The notes: generated from the letters alone by a model not told the origin. 64,000 bases of DNA from Lethocerus indicus (GCA_019843655.1 JACDQD010000010.1:11205637-11269636); one strand, 5' to 3'. Numbered from the stretch's first letter, positions 24,931 to 37,680 are shown. Numbers and translations are program-made.

Positions 24931-25500
24931 GCTGTAATTTCTCGCTGTAAATTCGCTGGTAATTTCCAAGGCAGTTCCGGGTCACACACGACGCGACTTC
25001 AAACGACTTCCCGGGACGAAAATTTAAGGCCGGGGACCCAGGAAGTCCGAGACGAATTAATTACAAAAATGCCAGGCGCCCCCCCTTATTTATATTTTTT
25101 TGGGCTCCTAATCAGACGGGGAGGAGCCCCCGCCCCGTCACAACATCCGATAGGGGCGTCAACAGGTGTCACAACCCTTCAGTTTTAATTGCGGGCCGGG
25201 GGCCCCCGCTACCGCTAATTGGCCGCGCGCCCCGCCGCATTATGAATATTTTACCACCTACCGAACAACAACAACAACAACACCGGCCAACAACATGTTT
25301 ATTAACCCCGGGACTCGAGACCACTACAGTTTCTATACGGTCCTCGGTTTTCACCTGAAAAGCCTGTTTGTCACAGGCCGGCCCAACAACAGGCCTATTA
25401 ACCCGAGAGCCGGCTGGAACCTCCGTCGGCCCGAAACGGACACCACATGACGGTGATGTATGATGTTTATTTCGCCCTGAATCGGTCTACATCTCGAGGC
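24931..25500. other. GC-rich island 11
   Basis: GC-rich island with an ACAGGTGT copy (25162-25169), a CAA repeat (25265-25282) and two TATTAACCC words at about 25292 and 25394. No protein domain is recognised. Confidence 0.55.
25265..25282 (+). repeat. (ACA)n microsatellite
   Basis: Six units of an ACA/CAA trinucleotide. Confidence 0.85.
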
Positions 25501-25940
25501 CGAACGTAATATACGCGCTCGTTAACAGCAATTAATATCCTATATATGCACTCTGAAAAATGAAATCGTAGTTCAGGTTTTTGTACCATGGGGGATTTTT
25601 TTGGAAATTCATTCCGCTTTCTGCCCCTTATTACCAGTTCGGTCTTAATCTAGACCAGTTTCAGCTTCCCGCCAACTCCAGAAATGACTATTAAGAGAAA
25701 CCTTATTAGGTAATTGCATATAGATGGCAATAGGAAAGTAACAAAACTAACATGATGCTTTATCGGCGGTTAAAATTACGTGATAATGAATGTTGTCAGG
25801 AAAAACACACGGTTAAAAATCACGCATTTAATTACAGATAGTTCTCATTTTTTTGCCCAAAGTCAACTGAACTTTTAAGGTCGGAGAAAGGATTTTAAAT
25901 TGGAGACGAAAACGCTCGTTCCGGTATCCGAGATTTACGT
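25501..25940. other. AT-rich spacer
   Basis: AT-rich DNA with nothing recognised. Confidence 0.6.
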
Positions 25941-26840
25941 GTTTGACATGGGTTTAAAAAACACATCAGCCTCGCGGGTGGCCAGAAACAATATCCAGTG
26001 GGGGAGACAATGCTCAATCTGACATTAACATATCTGAGCCGGAGATCTCAGAATGGGATATTGGGGGAGGGGGGCCTCTGCATACACTTATATAAACCGG
26101 CTTAGTTAGATTGCCCCCCCTTTACGTCGGTGTAGTCTCCATATCGATTGTCCCCTTTTCTTATTGAGTGTAATTCCCTGTGTTGAGCACATTTAACGTT
26201 TCACTTGAGAGAGCGTACGCCGCCCGAGGCTATTTCTGCGTTCGGGACACAGAATCGTCTTATTCCGGACGTTCTTTTAACCCAGCATTCATTTAACAAA
26301 GTGGTAGGTGCACCAAATCATTATTGCAGATGCCTCACTCGACAGCGAGAAGCGGAAACCGTTCTAGCGTAGAAATAATGAATGAAGGGAAACCGCACGT
26401 GTGTTGTGAAGAATAGATAGAACTTGAAATCGTCGAAGGAACTAGTTGTTGGGACGGGCCACAAGTATTTAAAGTAAGATCGAGCGGTGCGACAGACGGT
26501 GCGGGGTCCTCTCCCGGGTCGCGAGGGATTTATATCTTTCCGGTGATTTGTAGTCCCGGTAACTGTTACATATTGGAGAGTCCAGGTCCTTATAGCCGTT
26601 GGCCCCGATGAATTGATGGAGCCGTGGCCCCGGCGGCCTTTCGCCCGCTCTATTTCGTTTGTCCCGCGTTTAAATATTGGACCCAACCGAGGATTTATTG
26701 TCGGCGGGGGAGGCGGAGCCCCCGTCCCCGTCCGGGGGCTTACGATGTTAATCTGGGACCCGCGGGAGGTCATCTCAAGTCCTTTTGTCGGTTACCGTAG
26801 AGATGAACCTCCGGAAATGTATAAGTGTAATTTTCTAGGG
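25941..26840. other. GC-rich island 12
   Basis: One of the larger islands. The 150-codon minus-strand frame (26321-26773) and a 79-codon plus-strand frame overlap here. Neither resembles a known family, and both are attributed to stop-poor composition. Confidence 0.55.
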
Positions 26841-27140
26841 ACATTCCTATGAATTAAAAGAGAAACCACTGAAAAACTGATTACATTTTTCATATAGTAA
26901 TTCAGTTTATGCTAATGCAACAAAATATGAAAATCACGATCAGTTACAGTTTAGATGGAAAAAATAAATAAGTATTTAAATTGCTGAACAAAAAACGCAT
27001 TAACAGTGTGGAATATTCGATTCGTGATGAATACATTTACCCCGAGGCCAACAGGTATTTAGTGCAAAAGCGGGCTCATGATCACGCACTGAAATTTGTG
27101 ACTGTCAACTTTCACAATCCAAAACTGGTTGAACAGTGCA
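26841..27140. other. AT-rich spacer
   Basis: AT-rich DNA with an ATGCTAAT word near 26909. Nothing else is recognised. Confidence 0.55.
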
Positions 27141-28080
27141 AATTCATTTCCATAAATAACGCGTCAACCGGCCCCCCTCCTGTGGGGGGGGGCCTAGCCC
27201 GGGCGTCTGTCTAGACAAGGATTAATATCTGATACGGTACAATGATTGATAGGATTCGATACGGAAGTCTAAAATTAAACTACATCTAATTAAGATAAAT
27301 GAGGCGCGAAACGGGCCGGGCGTCAGCCAGGACCTGTTATCGGGGGCCTTGTTCTCCTCCAACAGTTCGCTGCCTACGTTTTCGGCCATAATTGGCCGCA
27401 ATAACGTTTCTCTGACTATCCATTGAAACGACAAAATGGATGAGTTTATTTCAGGAGAAAAAATACTACCTATCGTATTTCATTGGTCTACATCGTTTAG
27501 AACGCTTTTAGAAATAATGAGTGTAAAAATATTTTCAGAAAAGCGAACAAAAAATGTTTTATTCGGGGTTACTCAATAAAATATTTGAGTTGCAGTACAC
27601 TATATTTTACAAGTCCTCAAGTGCGTTCGTACGCCAGCCGGGCACTGGACGTAAATTATTTTAGCTGAACGTTATCAACTAAGAGCGGTACTATTCTTAC
27701 TTTTTTTTCTCTCCCTCACAAGATCCTTAACAAACCAATAAAGCACGTGGACGATAATGCGGGGCTAAAGCCAGTCGAGGGGGTTTATCTGAGCGGTACG
27801 ACAAAATATACGCTTCCGTAAGTCGCGGCGGGCCCCGGTTATTTATCCCCTCAGGGGCGGGGGCGGGGGCGGGGTACCGAATGGACGATTCGCACGGCAA
27901 CATTATTCACATTTGCATTTTTACAAGGGGCCGTACATCATACCCGGGGCGACGGCGGACAGTCGACGACTTAAAAAAACACAAGGGGAGGAGGGAGTTT
28001 TTCCCGGCCGGAGGAGGCAGTAAATCATCGGGGCTTGAAGGCGACCCGTTATTGTCGGCGATGGCGATTTGAAAGTGGGG
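27141..28080. other. Two GC-rich patches with a strong G4 motif
   Basis: GC-rich patches at 27150-27420 and 27740-28075 are separated by AT-rich DNA. The second holds the G-quadruplex motif at 27854-27874. No gene is recognised. Confidence 0.55.
27854..27874 (+). other. Canonical G-quadruplex motif
   Basis: Four runs of 4, 5, 5 and 4 G are separated by single C loops. Short loops and long runs are the pattern known to give very stable parallel quadruplexes. Confidence 0.85.
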
Positions 28081-29815
28081 GGTCTCTTAAATTGAATTCA
28101 GAACCCTTACTTTCCATAATCATAAAATAATTCTATGAAGAACAGTAACAAAAATAATAAAGGACGAACAAGAAATATATGTTCTTCAGTCAGAAATTCT
28201 TAGAACGATAAAGGTAAGAAAGGTAATGTTCGATGGTTGTGGCATACGGTTATGGAAATAAATTTAATCCTAATTAGAAATTACTATGTATGCAGGAGAA
28301 TAGACAGCGTACCAAACTGATGATAAATATATTGAACGCAATCCGAAGAGCAAGTGATGGAACATTAACAGCTATCGTAACGAGAAAATTGATTAAACCG
28401 TAATTCCAGATTTCCGATTCTAATCTTTGGAAACACCACCATCATATTTGTGCTTTTACTGTTATCGTACTATAACGGTAGGACGATATTCACCGTGTAC
28501 GTAAGGATCATTTATATTTTCTTTGGTTCGTATAGTGTATATCCGAATATTAATAAATACTTTTCAGTTCAAAATGTGCTCTTATATATATATTGATATA
28601 CTAATCTAGAATTGTCAAAATTAAATTGTTTAAAGTAGACAATACTGGGTACATAATATCGCAATTTGATATAGACCAGTGGTCCAGAAAATTGCGTTAT
28701 TAGTCTCGCGTATATAGTAATGAATGACTGTGTTGTAGGCTAATCAAAATGCGGTAACAATAATGAAAATGGAAGCCCGAACAAGGCTACGACTATGCTG
28801 TACGGCCACACCGGCCGTGGAACGGACCGCTGGTCTATATCTAGATCGGTTCCAATGGGAACCGTCCCCCACGAAACGCATTGTAGGACTTTCAAAGAAT
28901 GAGTTTGTACTTACGCCCTGCAGAGGAGTCGGTCGGAGGAGAGGACGGTAGCGATGCCAGGCGGAGATTAGTCGAGACGGGCCGGTGAGACGCCGCCCCG
29001 GAGGGGTCCACAAAACACAAGTCCATGTTAGTTATACACAAAACACATGCTACACAAATACTATTAAATTGAATAAATGCTAGTGGGCCGCGCTGATTAC
29101 GGACTATTTGATCTAATTTTATTCAATAAAAGTCTATATCGTAATAATTTCTTTTTAGAAAATATAGAAACGATCGATCAACGCGCCCTTTCCAGGAAAA
29201 CACAATAAAAAACGCTGGTGTTATACCCTTTTTTATAAAGCGTTTTAAATGTTATTCAAACCTGTTATTCACCATTACATACATTATTCCAGATAGATGA
29301 AATAAAATATATATGACTTATTGAGGTGTATTACACCTGCTTCGTAATTTTTAACTGTATACTCAATATATAGGTAACCCTTTTAAACACTAGTTGGGGA
29401 AAAGGTACAGAACTTGGCATTAAATCGTTTTTCAAAAACAGGAAACATTCCATGAATGTCATAGAAATTTAATGGTAGTTTTCGTATCTTACGAATGAAC
29501 ACGCGTTCTTATGGATGTGTTCATAATTATTTGCTAGAAAACTACGTGATGGTGACCCCAAACGAGTGGAGATCAACAGAGGGGGGATACCTCTATCGAA
29601 TATTAGATTGCGGATCTGACTTCGTGTAAAAGTGGGTTACCTACTTGAAACTTAGCTTACTATTTACGAATAATTATAACCGGTACTCACGTTGGTTGGA
29701 TCCTGTGCGGCAGGAGCGAACATGAAACAGAAAAAAAAATACGGTACAGATTAGTCATTGCCGCAGTTACTCCTGAATCTGTTTTACATCGGACGCGAAG
29801 AATACTGTCGTATTA
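28081..29815. other. AT-rich DNA with one small GC island
   Basis: AT-rich flanks surround a GC-rich patch at 28750-29010. A CAGTGGTCC word near 28679 resembles hAT transposon ends, but no matching inverted terminus was found. No gene is recognised. Confidence 0.55.
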
Positions 29816-30027
29816 AAAGAGTATTAATATCGGGCCTTGCGGGTAAGAGGAGGCGAGGGCACCATTACCGGGGCCGGCCGGTGGCTCTCCACTCGGGGGC
29901 CATTATGTTTATGAAGAAATAAATCATATCGGGTCGTCGCCGGTAATCGGCCCATTTTGTCCGGGAACGGATAATAGCGGCGATAACAGTTTTTCCCTCG
30001 TAAATTGCGAGACAATTTGTCGTGGCC

Positions 30028-30072
30028 CTCGCTCTCTCCGTCTCACTCTCTCTCTCTCTCTCTCTCCCTCTC
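30028..30072 (+). repeat. (CT)n microsatellite
   Basis: CT dinucleotide tract with a few interruptions. It is complementary to the GA tract at 30111-30138, so the pair could fold into a hairpin or triplex. Confidence 0.9.
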
Positions 30073-30110
30073 GCCCCTTCGGATTCAATCGGAATTAGGC
30101 GGCCCTGGAT

Positions 30111-30138
30111 GAGTGAGAGAGAGAGAGGAGAGAGACGG
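30111..30138 (+). repeat. (GA)n microsatellite
   Basis: GA tract in inverted orientation relative to the neighbouring CT tract. Confidence 0.9.
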
Positions 30139-30420
30139 GAGGCGGTTTAAGTGGCGTCTGATTATACGGGAGGCTTGGGCTACCGGGGTCGTAATCGCTC
30201 CCTGCGGCCCCCTTCCCCGCCCCCGACACTTGTCGGCCCCCGGTTTCAGCTTGTTCCTTCCAAACTTTAACTCAACAACCGACTCGCAGCTCCCCATTAT
30301 TTCGGTTGCTCAAGGGGGGGGGGAGGGAGGAAAAAATGAAATTGAAACGAACCGTCCACTCTGGAGCGTAAGGGTTATTATACATTACTCGCACCCAATT
30401 ATTTCTGGCCTCAGTGTATT

Positions 30421-31030
30421 TTTCATATGAATACCGGATAATGCCGGGTCGGTTATTATATACCTAAATTTCAATTACTTCAAAAATCGTCCCCAATCCT
30501 TTCCCAATTCCCACCGTGTTTGAAATTTAATCAGTTACCAATTTATCAGTCGCGGCTTCGGAACTGAAAACATCTAAAAATAACAGACTCGAATGATCGG
30601 TGTGTTTATAATAAAACGTCGAAACATAAGGTAAATTGGGTATTTTTTGGAGAAGAAAGAGGTCCATTTGAATTTTAATTTTAAAAATACTTATAACCCT
30701 ATAAGTAAGACGTTTTCAGCATGAAAAATATGACGGATGTGTTTGGCTCACATGCTTGTTCTTCATTTTTACCGTCTCCAAAAACTGTTTATTATTAGGT
30801 CACTTTCTAAAACGAGCGTCGCAAAATATAAATGTAAATAACACAAATATTAATACGGTTCTCGGGCATTATTAACAATTTAAATTTCCAACCGCAACCG
30901 TCCTGGAGCACTGTGGACCCTTTTGTTCGATTTGAATAACGCGGAGATTTATTTGAAACAGGACAGCGATTGGAACCCTGAATTTTCAGAATTGCAAATG
31001 CGATCGAAGTTACCGGCTGATTTATAACGG
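30421..31030. other. AT-rich spacer
   Basis: AT-rich DNA with nothing recognised. Confidence 0.6.
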
Positions 31031-31490
31031 AATAATAGAACTGTTACAATTTGGTCGAGCTCATCCGGGCGATAAAGCCGGGCGGTACAAAAGGCCGTCA
31101 GTCATCGTCGGTGGGCGGATCCGTCACTTCAACAGGTGTCCAGCCATCCCCCAACCGGAAATATTTATTTAAGGGGAAGAAGAAGTCATTACACGATCCA
31201 ATTTAAAAAAAAAAAAGAATCTTAGGGGTTGCCCCCCGTACGGCTCTCTTGAGCGTACCGAGTGTTAATGCGGAGAGCTTCCGTAGGGCCCCGGGTGAAT
31301 GAACCCGTCAATCGCACGGTGAACAGGTGAGGGAATACCTGACGGGTAATTACGGCCCGATTATTAAAACCGAACGGTATCAGGCTGAAATCCCGAAAAT
31401 TCCTCCGTTTAATCCCTCTCCCTATAAACGATTGATCCCGTCCAGATTTCCAGAGGGGATAGGAGGATGAACCCTACATTACAGGTGTTC
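31031..31490. other. GC-rich island 14 with E-box cluster
   Basis: The island contains GGGCGATAAA (31067-31076), two ACAGGTGT copies (31132-31139 and 31481-31488) and an inverted pair CAGGTGAGGGAATACCTG at about 31324. Four CAGGT-type cores in about 360 bp is the densest E-box cluster in the window. No gene is recognised. Confidence 0.55.
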
Positions 31491-33410
31491 AACATTAATA
31501 AAAAAGGAAAAGACAACTAAACGATCGATCCCCTTAGATTGATAACCAACAGCACAAATTGGAACAGTTAATTGGAGTTTAATAAATATTTTAATTACAT
31601 TAATCGTATTTGTTTCGGTTTGCAAACGAAATTACAGCCTGGCTCCAAATACATACATTGAAACGCATAAACACCACGACCTTGGAAACATGAAAAGTCA
31701 CTCCAGTTAATAAATAAGCGGACATAAAAGTGAATATATTTATCATGAATGAAAAATTGTTTCACATTTTTTTCACTCACAACAATATTTACTTCCCGAG
31801 CCCCCTCCGAGTCTTAACAGCGGATCATCTGCGACTTGCAGGATACCTCAAATAAACATTTTTCTAAAACTCCACTTCAACAATACAATTATCACACATT
31901 ATCCGGTATGTAGCAATTAACCACCTCAGATAATGGATTGCTAATGAATAAGGCATGATTTGAATCAACGACAACAGTACTGATTCCACTGCTGTCCTAT
32001 AATCCAACTAACTACATCTGTACCGCTCATTAATCCACTAATTAAAGTAGTAGGTAATTAAATTGAGGAATCAGACAACAACATAAGTTTATAACACACC
32101 AGACAAATTGTCCCTGTCCAAACCTCCAGTCCACATTATTTATTACATTACATTTAATACGATTCCTTCACTTCTGTAGTATTAGTTAGTAGTCTAGTCG
32201 GATGTTCTTTCGGTTAGGTTTTCTCCGGTATTTATCTGTGAGAACTGCCATTGTTTATTCATATCTTATATGTAGAATAAAGGAACAGTATTTATCATTG
32301 TATTGTATATATTACATATCCACTTCCAAGACAGTGGATCGATGGGAAAAACCCTTCCCGCGAATTTTATTTGTGAAATCGAAGTACAATACAGATTGTA
32401 CAACCGTTTCCACATCAGCTTTTACAATAATAATGATGATTTAATCGAAAGAGAGCTTCGGTCCGCCACCACCGGGATGACAGATCGACGCCTAATTGAC
32501 AGTAGGCCAACGTTCGCGCCCAACACCAAAATGCTTTCCGATCAAAACCGCACTTTAAGGGGGTAAATCTTTAAACATAAAAAAATACAAAGCGCGAAGA
32601 ACCAGCTGATCACCAGACCAGGTGAATGGATAGACGAGTACAGGTGTCTCCTTAATCCCCAAGTTTGTAGCGATCCTTAATTGTTGAAAGCGGGCTATTG
32701 ACCGAATGTTTTACCGTTAGGAGCCGACGGATAAAATATCCCCGTCCGAGGATTAATACAGTTTTTTAAACACAGTTCAATGGACCGGAAACGATAATGT
32801 TTGTTTCTGAGATCTAATTAAGGCGCGTGGACGGACCTAGGCGGAGTACAGGTGGACCGAATCAAAACTGAAGCCACGGGACGTTGACCCGTATCGTCTA
32901 CTCGTTATACTTGAACATAAAATAATTTTAAATTCCGAATATTCCATCCGATAACAGATCGGACCGACACCTTTAATCTTGAATCATCAATATTAGCCCC
33001 AGAAATCATCAGCTATAAGCTAAAAATAAACATGCCTAATTGGAGGTTTGATTTGCCTATAATTTTTCGCATGTTTTATTCGAAATCAACGCAATAATGG
33101 TTGTATATGGCAGATTGTTGTCATTGTGCTAGAAGCTAGAGGAACTGTAAAGGAATATCTCTTTGGTCCTAAGCCAGACAAGTGTAGACGTCTCCTCAGT
33201 AGCATTACGTCAGTTAATTGCCCTTAACCTGTACCTTTTAGCGGTTGCGTCACAAACCTGTAAGTAACTATAAAGCAGTAGTATCAACAGTAAATGAGCG
33301 AAAGACGTAAACGCAACGTCCGAAAACTCCAGGGCTATCACAAAAAGCATCTTCAGAGCTACTAGTACCAGAAGTGAGTAAACCAGATTTTAAACCGGCG
33401 ATAGCCGCAA
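31491..33410. other. AT-rich DNA with two GAGTACAGGTG words
   Basis: About 1.9 kb of mainly AT-rich DNA. GAGTACAGGTG occurs at 32637 and again at 32844. An evenly composed segment at 33130-33420 differs in texture from both islands and AT-rich DNA and could be an unrecognised decayed repeat. No gene is recognised. Confidence 0.5.
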
Positions 33411-34110
33411 ACGTAGCCATTACGCTAGATAATGGCAGATAATCTCGTTACTCGGGGGGCCTCTTCTGCCTTCCAAAGAACAATACAATTAGTTCTAAAA
33501 TCGTACACCTCGGCCCGGGCGTTTCCAGAGAGAGAGAGAGAGAGAGATAAGAAAGTCATTTGTAAATACCTGGCCCGATGAAACATCAGCGCCGAAATCG
33601 AATTCGCCGAACCCCCACAACGCTGGGGCGGGGGGGAATACAAATAATTAATGGTTGGGACGATGGCCCCTCTCGCTCTCAATCCAGGTGTTCCCCGAAA
33701 TTGCGTTTCGAAGGGCCAATACCGAAAGGGTATATAATTATTTAAACCCAATTTATTTCACGGGTCAAATAACGGAATGAATCGGGCGGCGGAGACGTGG
33801 CCGACGGTTTCGTCTATAATATTAATTCCGGCTTTAATAGGGCGCCGGCCCCAATAGGTGTTATAAAGCCGGCATGAGACCAACCGGCATTTAACCTTTG
33901 CCGAGTTCAATCAGTTTTTTTTATACACCCCTTTACCTCCCATCCACCGGTCGGAATTAATTTGTTTTATTGAGCGGAACGGGAGGCCGCTTATATTGCT
34001 AACAATTCGGGCTCGAAACGCCGAATAACAATCATTAAATAGGAGCGCGGGAGGGGGAGGGGGAACAAGTGTACATCGCGCGTCGTACACGGGAAAGTGG
34101 ATTCTAGAAA
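33411..34110. other. GC-rich islands 15 with GA tract
   Basis: Two adjacent GC-rich patches (33420-33720 and 33775-34100). The first includes the GA tract at 33527-33547. Minus-strand frames here are short and unrecognised. Confidence 0.55.
33527..33547 (+). repeat. (AG)n microsatellite
   Basis: Pure AG dinucleotide tract of 21 bp within a GC-rich island. Confidence 0.9.
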
Positions 34111-34850
34111 CAACCTCGGAATAATTATATGACTCCGGATACATTCCGATCACCGAACACATCGGGAAGGCTATCTTCTAAACAGATAGATTCAATTCGG
34201 TTTCTTCCCCTACAATTCCTGTGACTCGAGTGATAGATTATCAACAAATACAATACTAATAATCAGGTCTAGATAACAAAAACTCTACATTTGTAATTGA
34301 GTAAAATACGGTAAATTATCCAAAGTAAATTAGGACTAATGTTATTATACGGAAGTATGCGTGGAAGGCCATTCCCGATTCCATTTCAAATTAAAATTTA
34401 CTCGTAAAATAAAAGGCAGCGGCATGTTTTAGTGGATAGCAATAAAGGATTTTATGGTGATATACGCGCCGATAAAGACTAAAGATTTACGGGGGAGAAA
34501 AGTAAGTGTGTAAAGCGCCCATATTTGGGCGAGATCCACATGCCCCGAACGCTACACGGGCCGAACGGTTTATATAGGGGTCGAAGGGGGAGGGGGGGGT
34601 TCGGGGGAAATAATCGGCGACTCGTTTGTAGCCGCTAATGGGGGCCATTTCTTCGGCTGGCCGCTGACAACCAGAACCTCGCTCCGAGGGCTCCCGTTTT
34701 ATATTTAGGGGGGAGAAATCTCCTCGGACGGGGGAGGACAAATGGCGTGACGGGCCGGAATTCGAATATCCCCCGGGCTATCCGAGAGACGCCGGCGACC
34801 GCCCATGTCTTCTACGCGCACCAGAAATATTGTAGGAAATAGATATTAAT
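34111..34850. other. AT-rich DNA then GC-rich island 16
   Basis: AT-rich DNA to about 34480, containing GCAATAAA at 34439. A GC-rich island follows (34480-34850) with a GCCATTTC word near 34643. No gene is recognised. Confidence 0.5.
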
Positions 34851-37160
34851 GACGTGGGACGAAATTAAACGGGAGAAATATCTGGACGTTATACCGCCGG
34901 GACGCTGTTCGCTCGGTATTTTCTTCTTATTTTCGTGTTTGTTTCTGTTTCTATTTTTTTTTATTTTAACGAACCGACCGAACCTGCATAAACCAGTTGG
35001 TTTCTTGTGTATAACAACCCAAATGAAAGTCTTAATATATAAATTCTGAATGGGCTTTTAGTGTGGTGGTTTGACAAAATTGAAATCGACTCAAAAATAT
35101 CACACAGTCAACTTCAATAATTCCACCAAATATCTATTGACTCTGACAAATGTAAGACAATATATTTATGTGAAATGATGCTTCATACATCAGCATTAAT
35201 ACGGTGGCTATGCCCGACAGAGGCATCATTACGGGGAAAATTAAGGGGAAAATGTAAAAAATTCAATGAATGATACACGCCGATGCTCGCTAAGGTGGAA
35301 AGTTACTGCCGGAAGGCTTCTGGCTAGTTGGTGGCGGGGACAGAGAATACTGAAGTCTATGTTTCAATAAAGCCATACTTTCAATAATAAAAGTTTGACA
35401 GGGCAACATTCCAGAATTGGACGATAAAAACGGCATTATACAGCGGTCCATTACGAACAATGAATTTTTTTTTAGCCCTGGTCATGTAAAGTAAACACTA
35501 TAATTAAATTCGGATTGTTGATTGAATCCTCAAAAAACACCCAATATTTTCGATTTAATGTCGTTTCAGGTTGTAATTATGACGGATAACACCGGACCCT
35601 GAAATTATTCGAACGCTGGGTCGCCTAATAATTTATACGCTAATCTAAACGAACGGTGATTGCCGCCGCTCCCCGGTCCACTTAGGACCGTCAAACCGAC
35701 GTTCTTAAAAGAATATTTACACGTCGACTTGTCATATTATGTTATAAATTACATGCCGCGGGGAAGAAATACAGGCTTTATAGAAAATTCTGAAAGGACG
35801 GAGGCGTCCCCGTAATTCTTACTTGCGCCTAAGCAACCTCCAATCCGACCGATTCCTCAACACAATCCCTCGTGTGATTTTCTCCCACTGCGCTCCTTTA
35901 CTAGGTTGGATTCAGATTTTCGACATCGTCAGTAGCGATAAAGACGTACCTCGGAACGAAATTTACAACTGCAAAATTCCCTTCTGCATATTACATACTA
36001 CAGGCAAGGTACGCTATGTGCACTAATGAAGAGTAAAAACAAACCCTTTGTAAAAACAAATAATCAACGATTACAACGTGCAGTAGTATTATTTGGACTG
36101 CAAGAGATGTTCAACTTAGGGCGTATATTATAAGATATCCATAGGTAAAAAAATAAGATACAGAATTCCCGGTTCCAAATAATTTCTGTACGATGGTGGA
36201 CTAAAATTGTCACCGTCTCTGAATTCCTGCAACACATGCAGTTTGTGATGCGTAGCAACATTAAATGTTACAAGTACAATTGGCCGGTTCTTAGTTCTAA
36301 ATCAGGGGCTTTTGGTGCGAATTAAGAAGGGGATATAGGTGGAAGGTTAAAAATAATGACATATCAGGGACGGTTGGTAAATTTAAATCTTAACAACGTC
36401 AGCCTTGTTTAAATTAAGAACGGTCGAAAAATCTGGACTCATTTCGCGCTAACTCACGTCCGACCCTCGGCTCCCCTCGGAGCCTATTTCCGTCCAAATT
36501 AATTACGTACTATCGCGGGAAAGCTAAACACTTGTACGACATGCGACGGTTCTTGTAGGATCCCTCGCCGGTAATAGGCACCAGAATACAACTGTTTCCC
36601 GCTTCGCAATTACGACGTCATCGGATAACATTGCTCTACTCTTTCACCGCCCAAATTTATTAATAGCCCTCGCCACATTTCCAAGCTATAAGAGTAACAA
36701 GTAATATTTTGCATAACACGATTGGAAAGTTTGTATTAGGAACGATAAATATCTATCGCGGAAAAACTACAACTAAAATTTATCTGGAAACTAGCCCTAA
36801 GGCACTATTTCAGATATACGTTTAGTGCAATATTTGAAGTCTTAGGAGATAGACAGTAGAGCTTAACATATCGAGACCTTTTTAAGGTTTTGACCGTCTT
36901 AACTTAATTAAAACTTCCAGTTGTGACCGAGTGGGTATCACAGAATTTAATATTATATTAAAAGATAATATCTATCTTGTTTTCAATCTTGCGTAAAATT
37001 GAAGAAGAGGCTCAACGAAATTGTAGTCACATACAAAATCGACTGCCATAAGCCAACACGTTTCAGTGAGGTGTATTCCGGCTGAATTTCCATTAGCGCT
37101 CGTATAATCAGAAAATTTTGTTAGTAACCCCCAACTATTAATTAAACCCAGACATAATTT
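34851..37160. other. Long AT-rich stretch
   Basis: AT-rich DNA with small GC patches near 35660-35700 and 36430-36600. No gene or repeat is recognised. Confidence 0.55.
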
Positions 37161-37680
37161 AATTAGGTCGACGCCGGCGGTAGAGTCTACCGAAAAAAAT
37201 CGCGTGCGAAAAACGCCGGGAGGCGAGGTCCGAATTTTCACCGAATAAGAGGTAAAAACCTAATATCGCTAATTGCCCGGTACCTCCCCCGCCGCCCCAC
37301 TGACGTTTCCCTTTGTAAATTTTAACGATGGTATCAAATACAGAAGAGAGGGAAAAAAATACATACAACAGGGAGAGGGCGGAGGAGTTACAATAAAAGG
37401 GAGGAACCGCGCGGTCTGATTAAGGGACGTAGGAGGGGGCGTGTAATCGGGGGCTAATTAGATGGCGTGTAGAGGGGCGGAGAACACGGGACGAGCCCGG
37501 GGGCGCAGTCGGGGCCCTCAGCGGCCAACTCTGATGCCCCCGCCGCCCTTTTAAGCCCTCAACTTCGCCTTGTTAGCCCGAGCATCCAGCCGGGGAGGGG
37601 GTGACCGGGGAGTTGGGCCCCAACTTTATTGAAGTTCGCCGGATAATAATAACGATGAGAAGGGGAGGGGAAGGGCAAAA
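37161..37680. other. GC-rich island 17
   Basis: Strongly G-rich on the plus strand from about 37370 to 37680, with many GGGG and GAGG words. No gene is recognised. Confidence 0.55.

Larger units (their letters stand above)
29816..30420. other. GC-rich island 13 with opposed CT and GA tracts
   Basis: GC-rich island with a CT tract (30028-30072) and a GA tract (30111-30138) about 40 bp apart, plus a GCCATTAT word near 29900. That word fits the known Pleiohomeotic core GCCATHWY. A plus-strand frame across 30113-30430 starts inside the GA tract and is not credible as a gene. Confidence 0.55.

Noticed and set aside
26321..26773. 150-codon minus-strand frame as a gene
   Set aside because: It lies in a GC island with overlapping frames on the other strand. 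Its proline/arginine-rich start is compositional and the rest resembles no family.
29690..29745. Minus-strand microexon with strong acceptor and GTGAGT donor
   Set aside because: A T-run, CACAG acceptor and donor can be read, but the intervening exon would be only 12 bases with no neighbouring exon. A similar donor near 4577 lacks any upstream AG acceptor.
4590..29745. TTCTGTTTCATGT shared between 4.6 and 29.7 kb (minus strand)
   Set aside because: Exact 13-mers are expected many times by chance in a 64-kb self-comparison, and the flanks do not align.
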